Notes: a model not told the origin generated them from the sequence alone. A DNA stretch of 64,000 bases from Auanema rhodensis (GCA_964057225.1 OZ059898.1:12673767-12737766), one strand, 5' to 3'. Positions 38,370 through 52,676 are shown, counted from the first letter of the stretch. Program-made: numbers and translations.

Positions 38370-40116
38370 ATTCAACCAAAAAAAGCCGAATGAAATTCAA
38401 ATCCTTCCATATATGATATGTAGAATGATGTTGAAGAATGAACTGATGACTGTCATCAACATGATCATCAACATCAACAGAAGCATCACCTTCATCAATG
38501 TTGAAGCATCAACAGCAATTTCGATATGTTACTGATCTAATATAGAATAAGCGGACAACAGCCGAATGAAGACAAAAAAGGTTAGCAAAACCTATGTATA
38601 AATGACCTTGTCTCATGGTAAAGAGTCAAACAAGGCAAGAAGATATTGATCTATTCAATGTGTTTTCATTTTCATTTGTTCAATTTTTCTAATATTGAGT
38701 CTTAATATCGATACAGTCGTTCCTAATTTTTCCTACTTTCTTCCTTTTCTGATCAAAAAATCGAAATTTATTAAGAATATTTAGATGAAAATGAGGTAAA
38801 AATGTTGAAAATCAATAGAAAATCATCAGAGAAATATGAGAAAAAAGTTTTTTATTGGACATAACAGTGATTTATTTGAAAAATGTCTGTTTAATCTTGA
38901 ACAGGTGAATCAAATAGATGTCACATTATTGTCATGCAATATTAGAAGATACTTACTATTTCAATGTGCAATGTATTAAGCCAGCAACATCAACAGCAGC
39001 AATAGGGGCAGCCCTGCTGAAAGCTATACCAGATCAGTATCAGAATGAACTGCAATGATGATGATAAGGATGAAATTACTCAAATTTTCATGTAAAGAAG
39101 TATAAAGTATAACAAGGGCTAAAACTAGAATAACAAAAGGTTTTCTTAAACTCTCAGCTGGCGGTCACTTGACGATGGCATTTCATTTTCTTTCTTTCCA
39201 CTCCTCTCTTTCTCTTTCTGTCACCCTTTCACAGAATACCTATTTATGGGTTTGTCCTTTGACACTTGGTCTTTTCATTTTTTCATTGATGATGCCCTTC
39301 ATCACTTAGTTGTTTGGAACAGTTTTTTCTGTTCACTATATCATATAATATATAGTTTGCTCATACCTAATCGAGTAACTATATGTATTATTGAGCATAT
39401 AGTTAAAGAAATGCTTAATTGGATCCAAATGAAATAGGAAATATCATATAAATATAGAAACATCATTGAACTCAACCTTAATGTTTAAACCAAACTTTTT
39501 TGTTCAAATCAGCATCATTCTCATTCCATTCCTTCTTCTCAATTTGGTTTTAAAGATCAGTTAATTTGTTATGTTAAGTACTTGATGTTTGTTGTTGTTC
39601 GTTTTCAAAAAAAAAAAAAAATAAAAGAAAATTACTATTTGATTCTCAAGATCTTTGATTCAAAATCATTGTTTAGCTTAAACTCTACAATCGTTCATAA
39701 ACTTTTTTTTTGTCACAAAATGCTGTTCAACCTAATTAGCTTCATCTTTTTTTTCCGTCGCTCAAGAGGACATCGTACTTGTGCGCCGTAACAGAAAAGC
39801 TTAAGTGTTTTTCCTCATCAAACATAAATTCTTTTGTTGTTTTAATTGAACTTTTGACTAACTTTCATAAAAAAATATATAATAGTGTACCTAAGCTTCA
39901 TTAATTATATGAAATAATTAACAATACCATCTTCCTCTTTGACTTTCTCTTTATTTCCTTCTTTCTTTCTCTCTATCTACCTATATTTCTCTTTATCTAT
40001 CTATCTTTGTCAACTTCTATTGTATTCATCTTATTCTCGAAGCAATTTTCTTGTACTCATCCGATTTTCTCCATGTTTTTCCGATCATTAGGTTGCTTTC
40101 TCGTTATCGTTAACAG

Positions 40117-40210
40117 ACGATGGAGCGCTCTTTCTCACTCTCGTGACGTAGAACACAGTTCAGATCAAATGGCTAGAAAATCAAAAATGTCTCAAGAGTA
40201 TAATGATTGA
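40117..40210 (+). other. Possible 3'-terminal exon, unproven
   Basis: The segment follows CGTTAACAG (acceptor-like). One frame encodes RWSALSHSRDVEHSSDQM and continues to KMSQEYND before TGA. Its polar composition differs from the surrounding Phe/Ser/Leu-rich translations. No upstream exon could be joined with confidence. Confidence 0.2.
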
Positions 40211-40265
40211 TGTAATGTTAACCGGTTAAAAGATCTTCATTTTAACATCAAAAATGCATGAAAAA

Positions 40266-40280
40266 CTCTCTCTCTCTCTT

Positions 40281-40320
<40 letters not shown>
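40266..40320. repeat. CT dinucleotide tract
   Basis: (CT)n with two short T interruptions. A second pure CT tract is at 40577-40604. Confidence 0.95.
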
Positions 40321-40572
40321 ATCTTCCCTCGTATCTCTCTATCCAAATATTTCTCATATTACCTCTTTCATTCTCTTTCGTTTTTGATTTTTGTTTCATA
40401 CTTATATTATATATAATCATATAATATCTATAGAGCGAAGAAAAAATATATAAAAATAGCTGCAAAGATCATCTCTTAATTCTAATTATAAAAGTTTTGT
40501 TAGGAAAAAAATGTTAAAGAGATCAAAAAAGAAAAGAATGAAGTATATATGATGAATTGAGAATAGGTAATG

Positions 40573-40608
<36 letters not shown>

Positions 40609-43600
40609 ATACATCTAATCAATTCCTCTAAAATACTATTTTATTGAGAAAAAAGTGAACAAATTGAAACGATAAGGAAGACAAATTATGAAAAATGAAT
40701 TACATGCTAGTAAGCAGTCAATTTAATTTTTAAAGATAAATATGATTTATTAAAAAAAAAAAAGAAAACAGTTTCACGTCACGTATATTTTGCATAATAA
40801 ATATTCTAATAAGAAAGTTTTCTTTTAAAGTTTTGATTGAATCAAACCAAACATATCAGAGATACAACACTGACGCACAGCATCTGATATTTGAAGATTG
40901 CCTTCATAGATATTATATATGAAATGAATGAGCTGTAAGAAAATGAACTGAAAAACTTTGAAATGTTTAAAAGTTTTTTTAGTAATTTATTGGTTTTTCG
41001 AGATGATATAGATGAGATGATGATATACTGATAGTCTGACATTCAATTAGTATTTAGATATTTGGTAATACTATGAACGAAAAATTTAAAAAAAAAACAC
41101 GAAGAAACGAAGAAAAATCTGTATGAAGCCGAAGAGTTTGAAATCAAAAGATGTGAGGAAAATGTAAAATAAGAGAGGACAAACAAGTTTTCTTTCGGAA
41201 CGTACAGAAGGCATAATCGTCATGTAATGCTATTGATATTGAATCTTTTCACATCACATGCAAGTAAAGTTTTGAACATCATCCTCAAATCTGACCACTG
41301 TAGCAATGGAAATGAACGATTTATAGAAAAAAAAACAAGTACAAGATATGTATTAGATGATAAATAAAATTACGAGCATTTCAATTGTTGAAATGAAATC
41401 TTAGAAATCAATATTTTGCCATGTTTGGCTAGTTTTGAAGATGATCAATGTGATTTAGGAGATCGAGAAAATGACCGATAAAGGGGCAGAGGAACACGTC
41501 GATGAAGATGAAGAGTTGATGAAGAAAATAAGAAAGAGAGAGAGATATATAGAGAGAGGGGGGGGGTGAAAAGAACGAGGGAGATGTGGGTGAATGGGAA
41601 ACACATGAAGAAAGTAAGTTGCAAAAGGATGATATCAATATGTCACGCGAGAAATTGAGAAAATCCCTCGGAAGCAAAGGGATGTGTGCTAAGCGGACCT
41701 ATCAACACCACCTATTAAAGGAAACCAACATTCTCACACACACACACGTTTCAGAAACGATAAGAAAACCTGATGACTACTAGTTCTCCATGTTATACTT
41801 AAAGGAATTAATGATATTGGTCTTGAAAAGTACAGTTATACATCATTTTCTTTCTATATATAGCACATAAATATCAAAGTAAATGGTCAATGTTGAAATA
41901 AAAGTTCAAAAAGAAACGATGAGATTGAACTATAGTAGAAGATGAGGTGAGCCAGTTCCACACATATTGAGTTGAATTATGAAAGAAATGGAGATTTCAA
42001 TTTGAACTAGTGGCTTTCAAATGAGTTTGTTTTGATGATCAAATGTGTGCTAATTATGTATAAATCTTTATAAGGATGAACTCGATTTATACAGGTTTCA
42101 TCATCATGTTCAATCCCTCTCATTCTAACCTTTTCCCTTACTCTCCGAACCTCTATTTAATCTTTACATTCTGTAAAATACATTCAAGCTTATATCTATG
42201 CTTTGAATAGAAAAAACATCATTTCATAAAGGTTAAGACAGTAAGATGAAGGATTCTGGAAAGATAAAAAGAAATATTTGATTAGGAAAGTTGTGTACAG
42301 AGTTGTACTGTGCTTCGGAAATCTGCTCCAACTAGCACAAAACTAACTAATGTACCGGAAAAAAGAAGTTTTATGTTTGTTTGTCAATCTGTTTTCCAGT
42401 TTCTTACCTTTGACTTCATTTCTTAGGAAATTGAGAAACAAAATTTCTTTTTTTTTATGAAACAAAAACAATAATTGGACAAAGAAAGTGACATAACAAT
42501 CACGAATAATAATTAACATTCTTCTTCAGCTTTTGCAAGAAATAATTTGTGAAAGTAAAGTTGAATATAATTCTCAAATATTATTAATTTAGTCTTAATT
42601 CATGTAAAAGATAATGAAAAATATAAAATTTTTTCGAAAATTGCTTGTTTAAACTGAATTTGGATAAACAAATAATAGAATGTATTATACAGTAGAATCA
42701 TTCTATTTGCTAATCAGTTTAACATGATCTATTTTCTAATTTTCTTGTAGAATTGAAGAAAAAAGTAAAAAAGTAATACAGAAAATTATATTTGTTAATG
42801 CGCTAATCTGATTAAATGAAAGAACTTTTAGTAAACAAAGTTCAATAAAATCTCAAAAACTATCTATTTCAACTGGTCAGATTGATTGACGTCAGCAACA
42901 TCATCATTACTCCATACCTCATTGGATGATAATATTGTCCTGAATAGACAAACAGAACAATAAATCGAAAATCACAAAATAATATGTTTAACCTGAGATT
43001 ATGGGTCCTTAAACGACAAATGACGGAATCAGTGTCATGATCATGATCGGAGGTTCACGAGGTTAAAACATGTAACAACAAAGCTTGAAGGTGAAAGTAG
43101 GAAAATGTACATTTTTTTATAAAATTGAAAAAGAAAAAAAAAAGATAAAATATTGAAAATTTAATTTTAATTTTCAAATATTTTAAATTCAAAACATATT
43201 ATGATAAGCTGAATATGAAAAGAATTTTTAGATAATAAATGAATGAAATGATATACATAAATGAAGAAAGAACGATATAAAATGTTAATGTGTTATCATA
43301 TTTTTAAATCAAATAATTTAAAAATTTCATAAAGCATATAAATAAAATTAAAAGGTTAAAATGAGTAATCAAACAAGTAAAATAGAGATAGAACTATTAG
43401 TTGCTTATCGAATGAATATTGTTGATTTAAGTTGTTAAAGACAATATAACAAAGATCATATTACGATCAAAATGTTTGAAAAACTTATACGTACTATATG
43501 ATAACTAAATGTGTTTTAATATTATGATTAACTATAGAAAAATGACTGAAAATGGCGTCAAATCTCGATTATGTCATATAACTGGAAATGAGAATATTTT

Positions 43601-43978
43601 GACCGAAAAAAATTGACAAGTTAGATACATTTTTATGAATAAAAACATGTCATTTCATAACAATTATATGTTAACTATGCTATAATTTGAGAAAAAAAAA
43701 GTTCAAATATTGTCATATCCTATATTCCATGGTAAATCATGAAATCATGTATTATTCTGTTTTCATGAATATGACATAGATTTCCAATATATGAAAAGAT
43801 GAGAATAAGCGGATGAGATGAAATTGTACAAGCAAGATATACGTATTGGGTAAACTTTGACGGTAAATCTATCCGGTTGCCTATATGCAGTGCAGTGTTA
43901 ATAGTTCGTCATTTACAATAATAGTTAGACTTTGTATAAATACTAGTACAGGCCAACAGATAAATTGGTAAAGAACAA

Positions 43979-43981
<3 letters not shown>

Positions 43982-44068
<87 letters not shown>
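43982..44068. repeat. GA dinucleotide tract, longest in the window
   Basis: Uninterrupted (AG)43. The two overlapping poly-(Ser-Leu) ORFs on the opposite strand are artefacts of this repeat. Confidence 0.98.
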
Positions 44069-45344
44069 TTTCCAAAGTTATAGTTGGGTGAAGGGTGGGG
44101 TAAGTGTAACCGTATATGAAACTTACATGTTAAGGACAATTTAACAAAAAAAAACCAGATGTAGATATCTTTCTCATTTTAATGTGCTCTTATTCGTATT
44201 ATTTTCCTTAAAATTCAATATGAAAAATTGGAAATGTAAATTGAACACAGCAAGAGAATTGATTATAAGAGTTTAATATCGAAAAATTAAACATTCAATG
44301 TGAGATTTTCTAATTATTTCTTTGTATTGTAAAAATTTGAACTGACTTGCTGACTCAAATATACATGTCATGACTCCTTTTTGTTATATTTTCTTTTGAA
44401 AGCTTCTGTTTGAATGAATGACTTTTCGAGAAAAATATGAAAACTTCTGTTGTTGACTGACTTTTCCTTATTTTTTTGTTCAAAATCTGAGTTTTAACAG
44501 GAAGAAATTTGAAAACATGTGTGGAATCAAAGAAACTTTTCTAGCTCATGAACAACTGTTTACATGCTTGTTGCAAACCATTCAAAGTTGGAAGTTTATA
44601 AGTCATGAAATAAGCAAAATACAATTCAATATCGATTATATTTCCAGACAGATATCGTTTTAATTCCACTAATTGGTCATAATTCTTTTTGAAATTGAGA
44701 GATATCATAGTTGAGATATGGATTTTGAATATATACATGAAATGATGTAGTTTAACCTTTAGACATTACTCTTTAAACAATGATAAATCATATATTAAAT
44801 CAAAATCTCTGTTCAGCTTACTATGAATTAAAAGGAAAAGCCTATGCGTCTACTAAGATTTGAACCATTGTTGTTTTATTTGTAATTAAACTACTTAGCA
44901 CTGCGCTGTCCATGCAACAATCATGATATTCTCGTTAATGGAGTAGTACACCCAAAAGCCTCAACTTTATTTCTTTAAGTTGCCATAACCTTCTTTATTC
45001 TGAACCAAAATTTAATTTTTCAACATAATTTTAATCAGAAAAGCCTACACAACATGATGGTGGTATCAGTATCAAATCAGCTAGAAAACAAATATTGTTT
45101 TTCTGCCTATAAATTCAATAATTTTCGCAGAAAGTTACATTTCAACTGATTTTGAAATATTAAAAGTATGAAATTTGAAATAATTGTAGTATATTGTTAC
45201 ATTCATCGAATAATAATTGAAATAATACAGTTCAACTGAAGTTTTGATCATTTTGTGAATAAAGTATATTGACTACGTTATTATTTGAAATAATTTGTTG
45301 TTTTAATATACGTTTAACCTATAATATACTATTAGAAAAAATAA

Positions 45345-46543
45345 TTAAATTGTACAAAATACTTCTTGATTATTAAAAAAATAAATTATAGCATTGGAAC
45401 TACTATTGAGAGCACCTAATATTCCAATAATCATTAACCAATATGTTGATAAATTAAAAAATATAATTATATGTGGCCATATACGGCATAATGTCCATGT
45501 AAATGTATAACATATGGAAACCATGCAAAACTGTAGAGCATGCCTAATTGAATTTCATTATATGCTATGCGAAAAAAACAAAAAGTAAATTCAAAAAATA
45601 AACTATGTTGTTTAGTTGAAACATACATATATTCTTTTCGTTTTCGTTGACTTTTAACAGCTTGACTAAGTCCAGATGAAGTTTTCTTTACATATATAAA
45701 TATCTTAATTATTATAATTATATATTAAATATATATTTATATTTTATATAATTTACTATTATATAACAAACTATACACGTAATTGAAGCTGTTGAATCAA
45801 GTGGTATATCAATATAGATATTTGTATAGTTAATCATATTATCTCTCTCATTGTATGAATATGAGTACATAATTGGATCAATTGAGAATCTAATTAATTT
45901 ACATTAAATGAACTTCCAACTTTAAGTTGAAACTTACCCACAACACGAAATTATAAATTGATCAAGGAGAGACATTATTAAAGCTATAATCACTTGTAAA
46001 ATAACTATAATACGAACAACTTTAAAGGTAAAAATATTATGAAAAGGAAAACACACAACGATTAATCTAAAATTTTATTCTTTCAAATAGAAAGTTTCAT
46101 TCAAGTTTATCAAGTTTATACCTGTTAATTGCCATAAATAGTTGACAAATTGACATATTATTCCAACATATCAAGTAGATAAATGATATCAATCTAACAT
46201 TCCTACCATATCTTCCTCCTTCAAACAACCAACTCTAAAACGTTAACTATGTCATATAGTTAATATGAAATCTAATCTATTACATGTAATGAATAAGCCG
46301 GAATCGTGTACCCAAAATTGATAATCAGAATAATTATATCAGCTATAAGATTTGAGAAAGCAATTGTATAAATAGGAGAAGATTTAGTTCTTAAATTTTT
46401 CTTTTTTTTTTAGAAAATAATTATATTTAAACTTACTTAAAACATAATTTAGTAACTGAATATAATACTATTAATGATAATAATAAACCAAAACAATTAA
46501 TAAATCCAAATATTGATAGTAAAACTGTTTTTAACATCAACAT
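45345..46543 (-). CDS. Serpentine (7-TM) chemoreceptor, Srx-like (287 aa)
   Basis: Seven short exons join in frame: 46437-46543, 46284-46389, 46122-46234, 45938-46066, 45757-45889, 45627-45703, 45345-45543. Helices: TM1 about 6-30; TM2 about 40-66 (YTIAFSNLIADIIIL); TM3 with CQLFMAINR ending at Arg109, in place of the DRY motif; TM4 about 127-150; TM5 about 180-200. A basic third loop, KSQRKRKEY, precedes TM6. TM7 contains NSSSNAIIYFFNN (268-280), an NPxxY-like motif. The MAINR at the end of TM3 and the N-x-x-x-N-x-x-IY pattern match the nematode Srx class of chemoreceptors, probably used in sensory neurons. The ligand is unknown. The ATG is preceded by TATTCAG, a likely trans-splice acceptor. 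Related families (Srsx, Srt) cannot be fully excluded. Confidence 0.85.
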
Positions 46544-47819
46544 TAAGCTGAATAAAACTATTTCAAAAGGAAGAAAATAATTTTAGCAATGTATATAGTT
46601 ATAGGGTACATTTCTACAGATTGGAATTATACAATTCATGTTACTATATCAAGTTACAGCTTTGAAAATTGTATTTAGTTATAAGAATAATGAAAAATTC
46701 TGATCATTGTAAATTTGAAAATATGAAATACACTACGTGACCTACGTCAATGAGATTAGAATATCATTTTGAATTGACAACAACGGTTGAGCGGTTGTAT
46801 ACTGTTAGCTATACTAACTATATTCTTAATTATTTTTAATAATTTAGGTATCAAAGCATCAATCAACATGAATTAATTGGAAAATAGTAATATTGAGAAC
46901 AAAAAATCAAGGACGACTTAACCTGATTAGTGGAGGATAAACACTCAAGTCTGTTTAGAAAATGTTTTAAAGTTATTAACGGTTGCTGCAGTGGGTAGAA
47001 TATCTGAGTTTTTAAAATATCTTGATGATGTTAGAACTTCATTGACGAACTTGGAGAATGATAATCTAGTCCCTTGTCCCCTAAAATTTATTTTTCCTCT
47101 TCTCATCATATCATAATCAATTAATTAAGCAACATTGAAAGATATTAAATAATAAAATAATTTGATATATTTCCTCTTTCCAGGTAGAACTTTGACATCA
47201 TCACATCTTATTGTTGTAATATAACTATTTTTTTGATTATTTAATTTAATTTAATTAATATTTAACTATATAACCTCAAGTAAATATTGTTTGAAGTTAA
47301 TTAATATTACTATTTAAACAATAATTTTCATTTTCAATCTTATATTACCTATACTAGTACTAGTATATAACTTCTTTTAATTGTTGTCTTAGATAGATAT
47401 AAAAACAACTAATTTATTAAAATTTTATTCTGATAACTTCACAAATTTTTATTTTATCATTAAAATTTTATTTATTAGCAATAGCAACTTATTCTTCTGT
47501 TATTCATGATTTCAAGAAAAACGCCACTTAAACACTTTGCATGCTTAACGAAGAAGAAAGCGATTGCTGCTGTCTGAAGATGCTAACGATGACTGAGCGA
47601 CAAATAAAAAATTAAAGAACGAGAGTATGAAAAATGGATCACCCAATAGAGCGAAGATCATTGAAAGAATCATAGGCTAACAACTAACTTGTTGAAAAAT
47701 CAAACACTTTTTAGATAAAAAACCAAAACATCGTTTCAATCAAATTAACAATGGTAACACGAAGTATTTCAAACTTAATTACATCTATGTAAATTCCAAT
47801 AAAAACAACAAAAAGAAAT
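46544..47819. other. Intergenic, no gene seen
   Basis: AT-rich spacer between the Srx-like receptor and the tRNA gene. It contains element copy 9 about 190 bp upstream of the receptor start codon. Confidence 0.6.
46733..46800 (+). repeat. Dispersed ACGT-cluster/CGGTTG element, copy 9
   Basis: CTACGTGACCTACGTCAA at 46733-46750, then two CGGTTG cores (46784-46789 and 46792-46797). The second reads CGGTTGTATACT, as in copy 1. It lies upstream of the divergently read Srx-like gene and could be part of its regulatory region. Confidence 0.5.
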
Positions 47820-47890
47820 GCCTCATGCTGGAATCGAACCAGCGACCTTCTGTTTACTAGACAGACGCTCTGCCCCTGAGCCAATGAGGC
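47820..47890 (-). tRNA. tRNA-Thr (anticodon AGT)
   Basis: A 71-nt cloverleaf on the minus strand. The 7-bp acceptor stem is GCCTCAT/ATGAGGC. The A box is TGGCTCAGGGGC. The anticodon stem TCTGT/ACAGA encloses the loop CTAGTAA (anticodon AGT, decoded as IGU after modification). The T arm is GCTGG/CCAGC with B box GGTTCGATTCC. There is no intron and CCA is not encoded. A T-rich stretch follows the 3' end on the minus strand as the expected Pol III terminator. Confidence 0.95.
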
Positions 47891-49463
47891 GATGTTTACT
47901 TCGAACTTCGTATGATATTAGAGGCTATGTTCGTATTTCGAATTCATACTATGATGAAGATAGTAATATACTGATCTCTTCCCAATAAATTCTGATTATT
48001 AGACTTTTATATCAAAAAGTTTTGTATTTCAAAAGTATTTTTCATTAAGAAAACAAATCTTTCAATTATGAAAAGTTGTATTCAATTGTAATTACATAAT
48101 CTATTGAAAAACAAATAAATTATTTGCTTAATATTATTATAAAAATGAAAATAAGTTTATTTTAAGTGAATGTTGTTAAACTAAAGTTTCAAACACAAAA
48201 TAAAGTATGAATACTGAACCCAATCATTCTTCTAACATCTTAAACATGTAGAAGATTAAACAAAAAAAAATAATTTAAATAGAATGTTTTAAGAAGAATT
48301 AACAAATGAAAGTTCTGAAAATGTATAATTACAGCTTAAAAACGAAAATAAAGAAGAAAACATTTTGTTTGAATGAAAAAAAAGAAAATGTGTATTCTTA
48401 AACAACAAGATAACAATAGACCATTTTTCTGATTTAGTTTCATATAAACATGAAAAGGCGTTGATGTTAGAACATCGGAAATGTGTTTATAGCTTCATCG
48501 ATAAATCAAAAATCCTTTTAAAAATATTATTTTTCATGTTGCAGTATAATCTGAATGTAGATTCAATAAACTATATTGAATTGTGTTCAGTGTCAACCGT
48601 ATTTGACCGAAGCTCTTAGTATGCCTAAGCTTCTGAAATACAGCTTACACAAACTTTAATGATTTCATCTTTAAAATTTTGAAAATAATAATTTTATTTG
48701 GACCAGAACACAGGCTTAAAAATTCTTTTTGTATTTTGTGAAAAAATCAAATTTTTTGCATTTTTTATGATTTTTTTAAAAAGAAATTTGAAATATTATT
48801 ATCTCCGTCTGTGTATGTTTATGTTTGAGATTGGATACTGTATATCCATATGTACATATGTATTTCCAATGTGCTAATTCTCATGAAACTCAAAGAAAAT
48901 AAAAGAAAAAGAAAAAAAAATCTTATTTTCTGCTGCTAGTCTTTAGCATTATTAAGTACAAAAATCTCCTCGCTAAACAAAACTTAGCTAATAAAATTAT
49001 TTCTACAGATAAATCTCTGACAAGTCATAACCCATAGGGTATGAGACATTATATATATATAAGTAATTATAATAATAGATTAAATTAACATCAATATGAT
49101 GTTAATTCAGATTTAAAACTTTAATACAGAAAAACGCTGGTAATAGTTAAGGATGTCAAACGAGGTTTGAATGGATGTTCTGATGTTCAGAAATTAGTCC
49201 ATAACAACTCATAAGACAACAAGAAAAATGCTTATGTATATATGTATATATATATTTATATATATATAGATATATATAAATATATAAATAACTGTATGTA
49301 TATATATATGGTAAGAGGTCGATCAGGAATTGTTAGCTAGAAGTTCATCTAGGATGAACATTGGCTTTGATCACAACAAGTAACAATGTAATTGCAACTT
49401 AAGAGAATTAGAGCCAAAAAAACGTTATGTTTGTATAAGTGCTCCATATACAGAAGTTATATA
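47891..49463. other. Intergenic, AT-rich, no gene seen
   Basis: Spacer between the tRNA and the 3' end of the acyltransferase gene. It contains AT alternations around 49235-49310 and no exon-like segment. Confidence 0.65.
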
Positions 49464-52400
49464 TTACAATTCAGTTGACCATTCTTGGAAGACAACGGTC
49501 ATAGGCTTTCCTTCCAGTTCATCAGCCCATTGAGTCCAAAACTGGGATTGCTTGGAGGCGTTCAAGGCTACAGTGTTCCTTTTGTCAACAGTCTTGTATG
49601 GAACCATTCCACATCTGCAAAAGTTAAAAATAGACATCTGGAGATCATGTGATCAAATCAAAAAAAAATTTTTAATCTCAGAAATGTGATTTCAGTTTAT
49701 TGTCTTTCAACAATTACTCGTGACGAGATCAGATCTTATAGTTTTGAATGGTCGTATACTACATCATGACAAGTCATTCAATGTGTCTCAGGTCATTCAG
49801 CTATCGTTACGATGTGACAACAAAGTTTTGTGGGTTTTTCAGATTTACCTGATACACTTCTTGGCCAGAGCAATCTCAACAGCAGTTCCCAATCCACGAC
49901 GACGATGTTCTTCGAAGACAAATTGGTTGTTGAAGAATCCAGCTGGATCAATCATTTCGAATGCAACTGGAAGTCCATCAAACTTAACACATGAGGAGGG
50001 CAGCCGAGCCAACTTTGCGCTGCAAAAATGAATAGTTGAAATTGAGATAAGACGGAAATTGAAGTAAATTATAAAGCTGTTTGATTAGGAATATTGTTAT
50101 TCTGATGACGACACAACACGTTGTGTGTATGTGTAAAAAAGAATTATCTTTCTCCCATATTGCCTATTGTAATTTGATATAAAGAGAGAAAAAGAAATAG
50201 ACAGAGAGAGATAGAGAGAGAAAACTTGATCTAAAGTTACTCTTAATATGGTTGAAGACAAAAAAAGGAAGGAAAAGCTTACATTGTTTGCTCCAAATCT
50301 CCCTCACTAGCATGTTTCCAGGTGCTGTTAACGATTTCACCCTCGGTTATTGGGTCAATCTTCAAAACAAATTCATAACTATTACTTGAATTGAATTAAA
50401 TACCTCATCGAAATAATAACCATCAGGAAGAAGAGGATCCTTATGCTCCATAATCTTCTGTCGTTGAGTAGGATTCATGAAGAACAAGAACAGATTCAAA
50501 TCTGCTGATGACACATCACACGAGATATTCTTCATTGCATTCGTATACTGAAAAAATTTTTACTATTAGGTATAGATAAGAAGTCACTAATATAGCTCAA
50601 AAACCTCTAAATTAACGGACGATATGGCTAAAAATATGAAATCTTTTGTTTAACTTATACGGTCAAAATATGGAAGGGATTTTGACATATGTCTTTCAGC
50701 CGTATAAGCACAAAGCGATGTTAGAAGTGCTTGCCTGGTCAAGAAATGATGAGCCGAAAATCCGGAACTGAGAATTACAGAGAGTTAGGTAATGGAATAC
50801 AAGGCCAATTTTCGTCCGACTTTTCTCCATTTTTTCGTTCATTTTCAACTTTTTCGTTATCATTTGTCCTTTTATAGAAGATTCTTTCTCATTACCGTAC
50901 CAGTTTAACCAGGTCCTCCTTAGCTACAACCAGATGGGCTCGATTACTATCCAGAGATCCCAAAGATCGGATTCTGAAACATCAAAAGAAATATATACAT
51001 GTATGTATACTATATGAATAAGTAGTAGTAGTAGCATATTACATTCGCATAACACATATTCTCAATGAAAATACGATATTTTTCCAATTTTTCTTTTGTT
51101 TTCAAAGTGTTCATATAACGGAACTAATAATTTCTTTTTCTCTAATATTATAGTCAAAAAAATTGAAAGTTACGCTTCATCACACACTATTATATCTTGT
51201 CTTTCTTATATATCTTTTTCTTTTCTTTTTCTTCTACTAGTTTTAGAGAAAAACTTCTTTTTTTTTCGGAATAATAGCGGCATATTAAGCAGAAATTGAA
51301 ATAGAAATTACCTGAATTCACGAATGCAGTTCATAAACTCGTTGCGATCGAAAGGTGTACCCGGAATATGAGCCAGCATACATGATGGCCTAGAAAATGT
51401 AGGAGTTTTCCTCCCTTCTTGTCAATCCAATCAATTTACTTGATATATACATTATCCTTGATCATGAAATAATATCTTGTTGGTCCAGATTCAGGAAAAA
51501 CGAAAACTCGAATTGGTGATTCTGGGAAGCTGAAACAGAGATACAAACTATATTATAATTTATATAATTATAATATTTAACTTATAAACATTGTGAATTC
51601 ATTCGTTTTTCAACAAAATATTTTATTTTTTATATAAAAAAACACTCCTCATGTATATGCTCGTTGATGATAAAAAATAAATGAAACATGCGACTTGGGT
51701 GACATGCGAAAAACATTTTTTTCTCCAACTTTATAGTTTATAGTTCTTTAAAGAAAATCAAAAAAAAAGAAATTAATGTAGAGAATATAATATCTTTTTC
51801 ATGTTATAATTTTTCAATTTTCTATTATTTTATTACTAAAAAACTTAATAAATTAATTGAATTTTTCGTTTGATACATAACTTATTATTTAAAATAAATG
51901 TATGTAGTTTGAATATCTATATCGATACTATACATATATTCAGATATTTATGATCTAGTAGCATAGTTAGCTTAGTTTAAAACTGAGAATATGCTCTCAA
52001 TATTTCAAAAAATCGCAATGTATGCAGTGAAAATAAAAAAAAACGTCACGTGAAAGATTACGTGAACAATCACGTCATTTCGCTAATTTTCGTTATTTTC
52101 AAAAGTGAATCAGAGATGAATGGTTGTTGATAGATGTTTATTTGTAGATTTAAATGATTTTCATTAGTTTTAAGATTAGTTTTTCTGAGAAACAACAGAA
52201 AGATTTTCATCAATTAACTTTCAAAGACTGATTATGATATACTGATATACGATGACTTTACTGCATTTGCAAAAGAAGGTCATTATGAGATTCCCATCAA
52301 CTTCAAATGGATGTTTGAGAATGACTTTCAATTGAATTATAGCTCGTATCTTAATACTATTTCTATCTAACATTCTATCTAATGATATATTAGATTTTCA

Positions 52401-52676
52401 TTCAACCTGAATAGATAATTTGAGGAGATTTAACTGTATATTTCAATCAATTTTCACCTACGAGAATTCCTTTTATATTATTTCATTCTGTATCTAACGA
52501 TTAGAGAAACAAATTACATAGAAATAATAAATATTTTAGGCTAATAATATAGTTAAAACGTACTTTTCATCCAGATACCCATCGATAGAAAAGTGGAAAT
52601 AAATGGTATCCACATGCTTCTTTGTTTCAATGGCAGCGCGTTCCAAATCCTCTCGGGTTGTCAGCTCTCGAAGCAT
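49464..52676 (-). CDS. GNAT N-acyltransferase, GLYAT/FR47-like (298 aa)
   Basis: Eight exons join in frame: 52564-52676, 51440-51529, 51312-51389, 50901-50973, 50404-50547, 50283-50359, 49849-50019, 49464-49614. The N-terminal half (MLRELTTREDLERAA, then FPESPIRVFVFPESGPTRYY) fits the glycine-N-acyltransferase-type N-lobe. The C-terminal GNAT fold contains LPVAFEMIDPAGFFNNQFVF followed by the acetyl/acyl-CoA-binding motif A, EEHRRRGLGTAVE (RRRGLG around 231-236), then GMVPYKTVDKRNTVAL. The likely reaction is transfer of an acyl group from a CoA thioester to an amine such as an amino acid; the substrates are not visible in the sequence. The donor after exon 4 is GTACGG, because the nearby GTAATG would break the frame. 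TTTGCAG at 52718-52720 (+ coordinates) is a likely trans-splice acceptor about 40 bp before the ATG. The 1034-bp intron 1 carries element copy 10. Confidence 0.9.
52042..52130 (+). repeat. Dispersed ACGT-cluster/CGGTTG element, copy 10
   Basis: ACGTCACGTGAAAG, TTACGTGAAC and TCACGTCATT (52043-52078), then GATGAATGGTTGTTGATAG, where one base differs from the CGGTTG core. It lies in intron 1 of the acyltransferase gene. Confidence 0.45.

Larger units (their letters stand above)
35646..45344. other. Long gene-poor region
   Basis: Nearly 10 kb upstream of the SLC46-like gene without an exon chain I could support. Contents: AT tract (36462-36495), element copy near 37 kb, GA tracts (38309-38366, 43982-44068), CT tracts (40266-40320, 40577-40604) and a G9 run after GA repeats (41558-41566). 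A possible 3'-terminal exon on the + strand at 40117-40210 is listed separately. 42-44 kb is AT-rich with no structure beyond repeats. Confidence 0.6.

Noticed and set aside
43881-44139. Two overlapping poly-(Ser-Leu) ORFs on the minus strand
   Set aside because: They are translations of the (AG)43 microsatellite.
49720-50031. 103-aa + strand ORF
   Set aside because: Antisense shadow of the GNAT motif-A exon (49849-50019).
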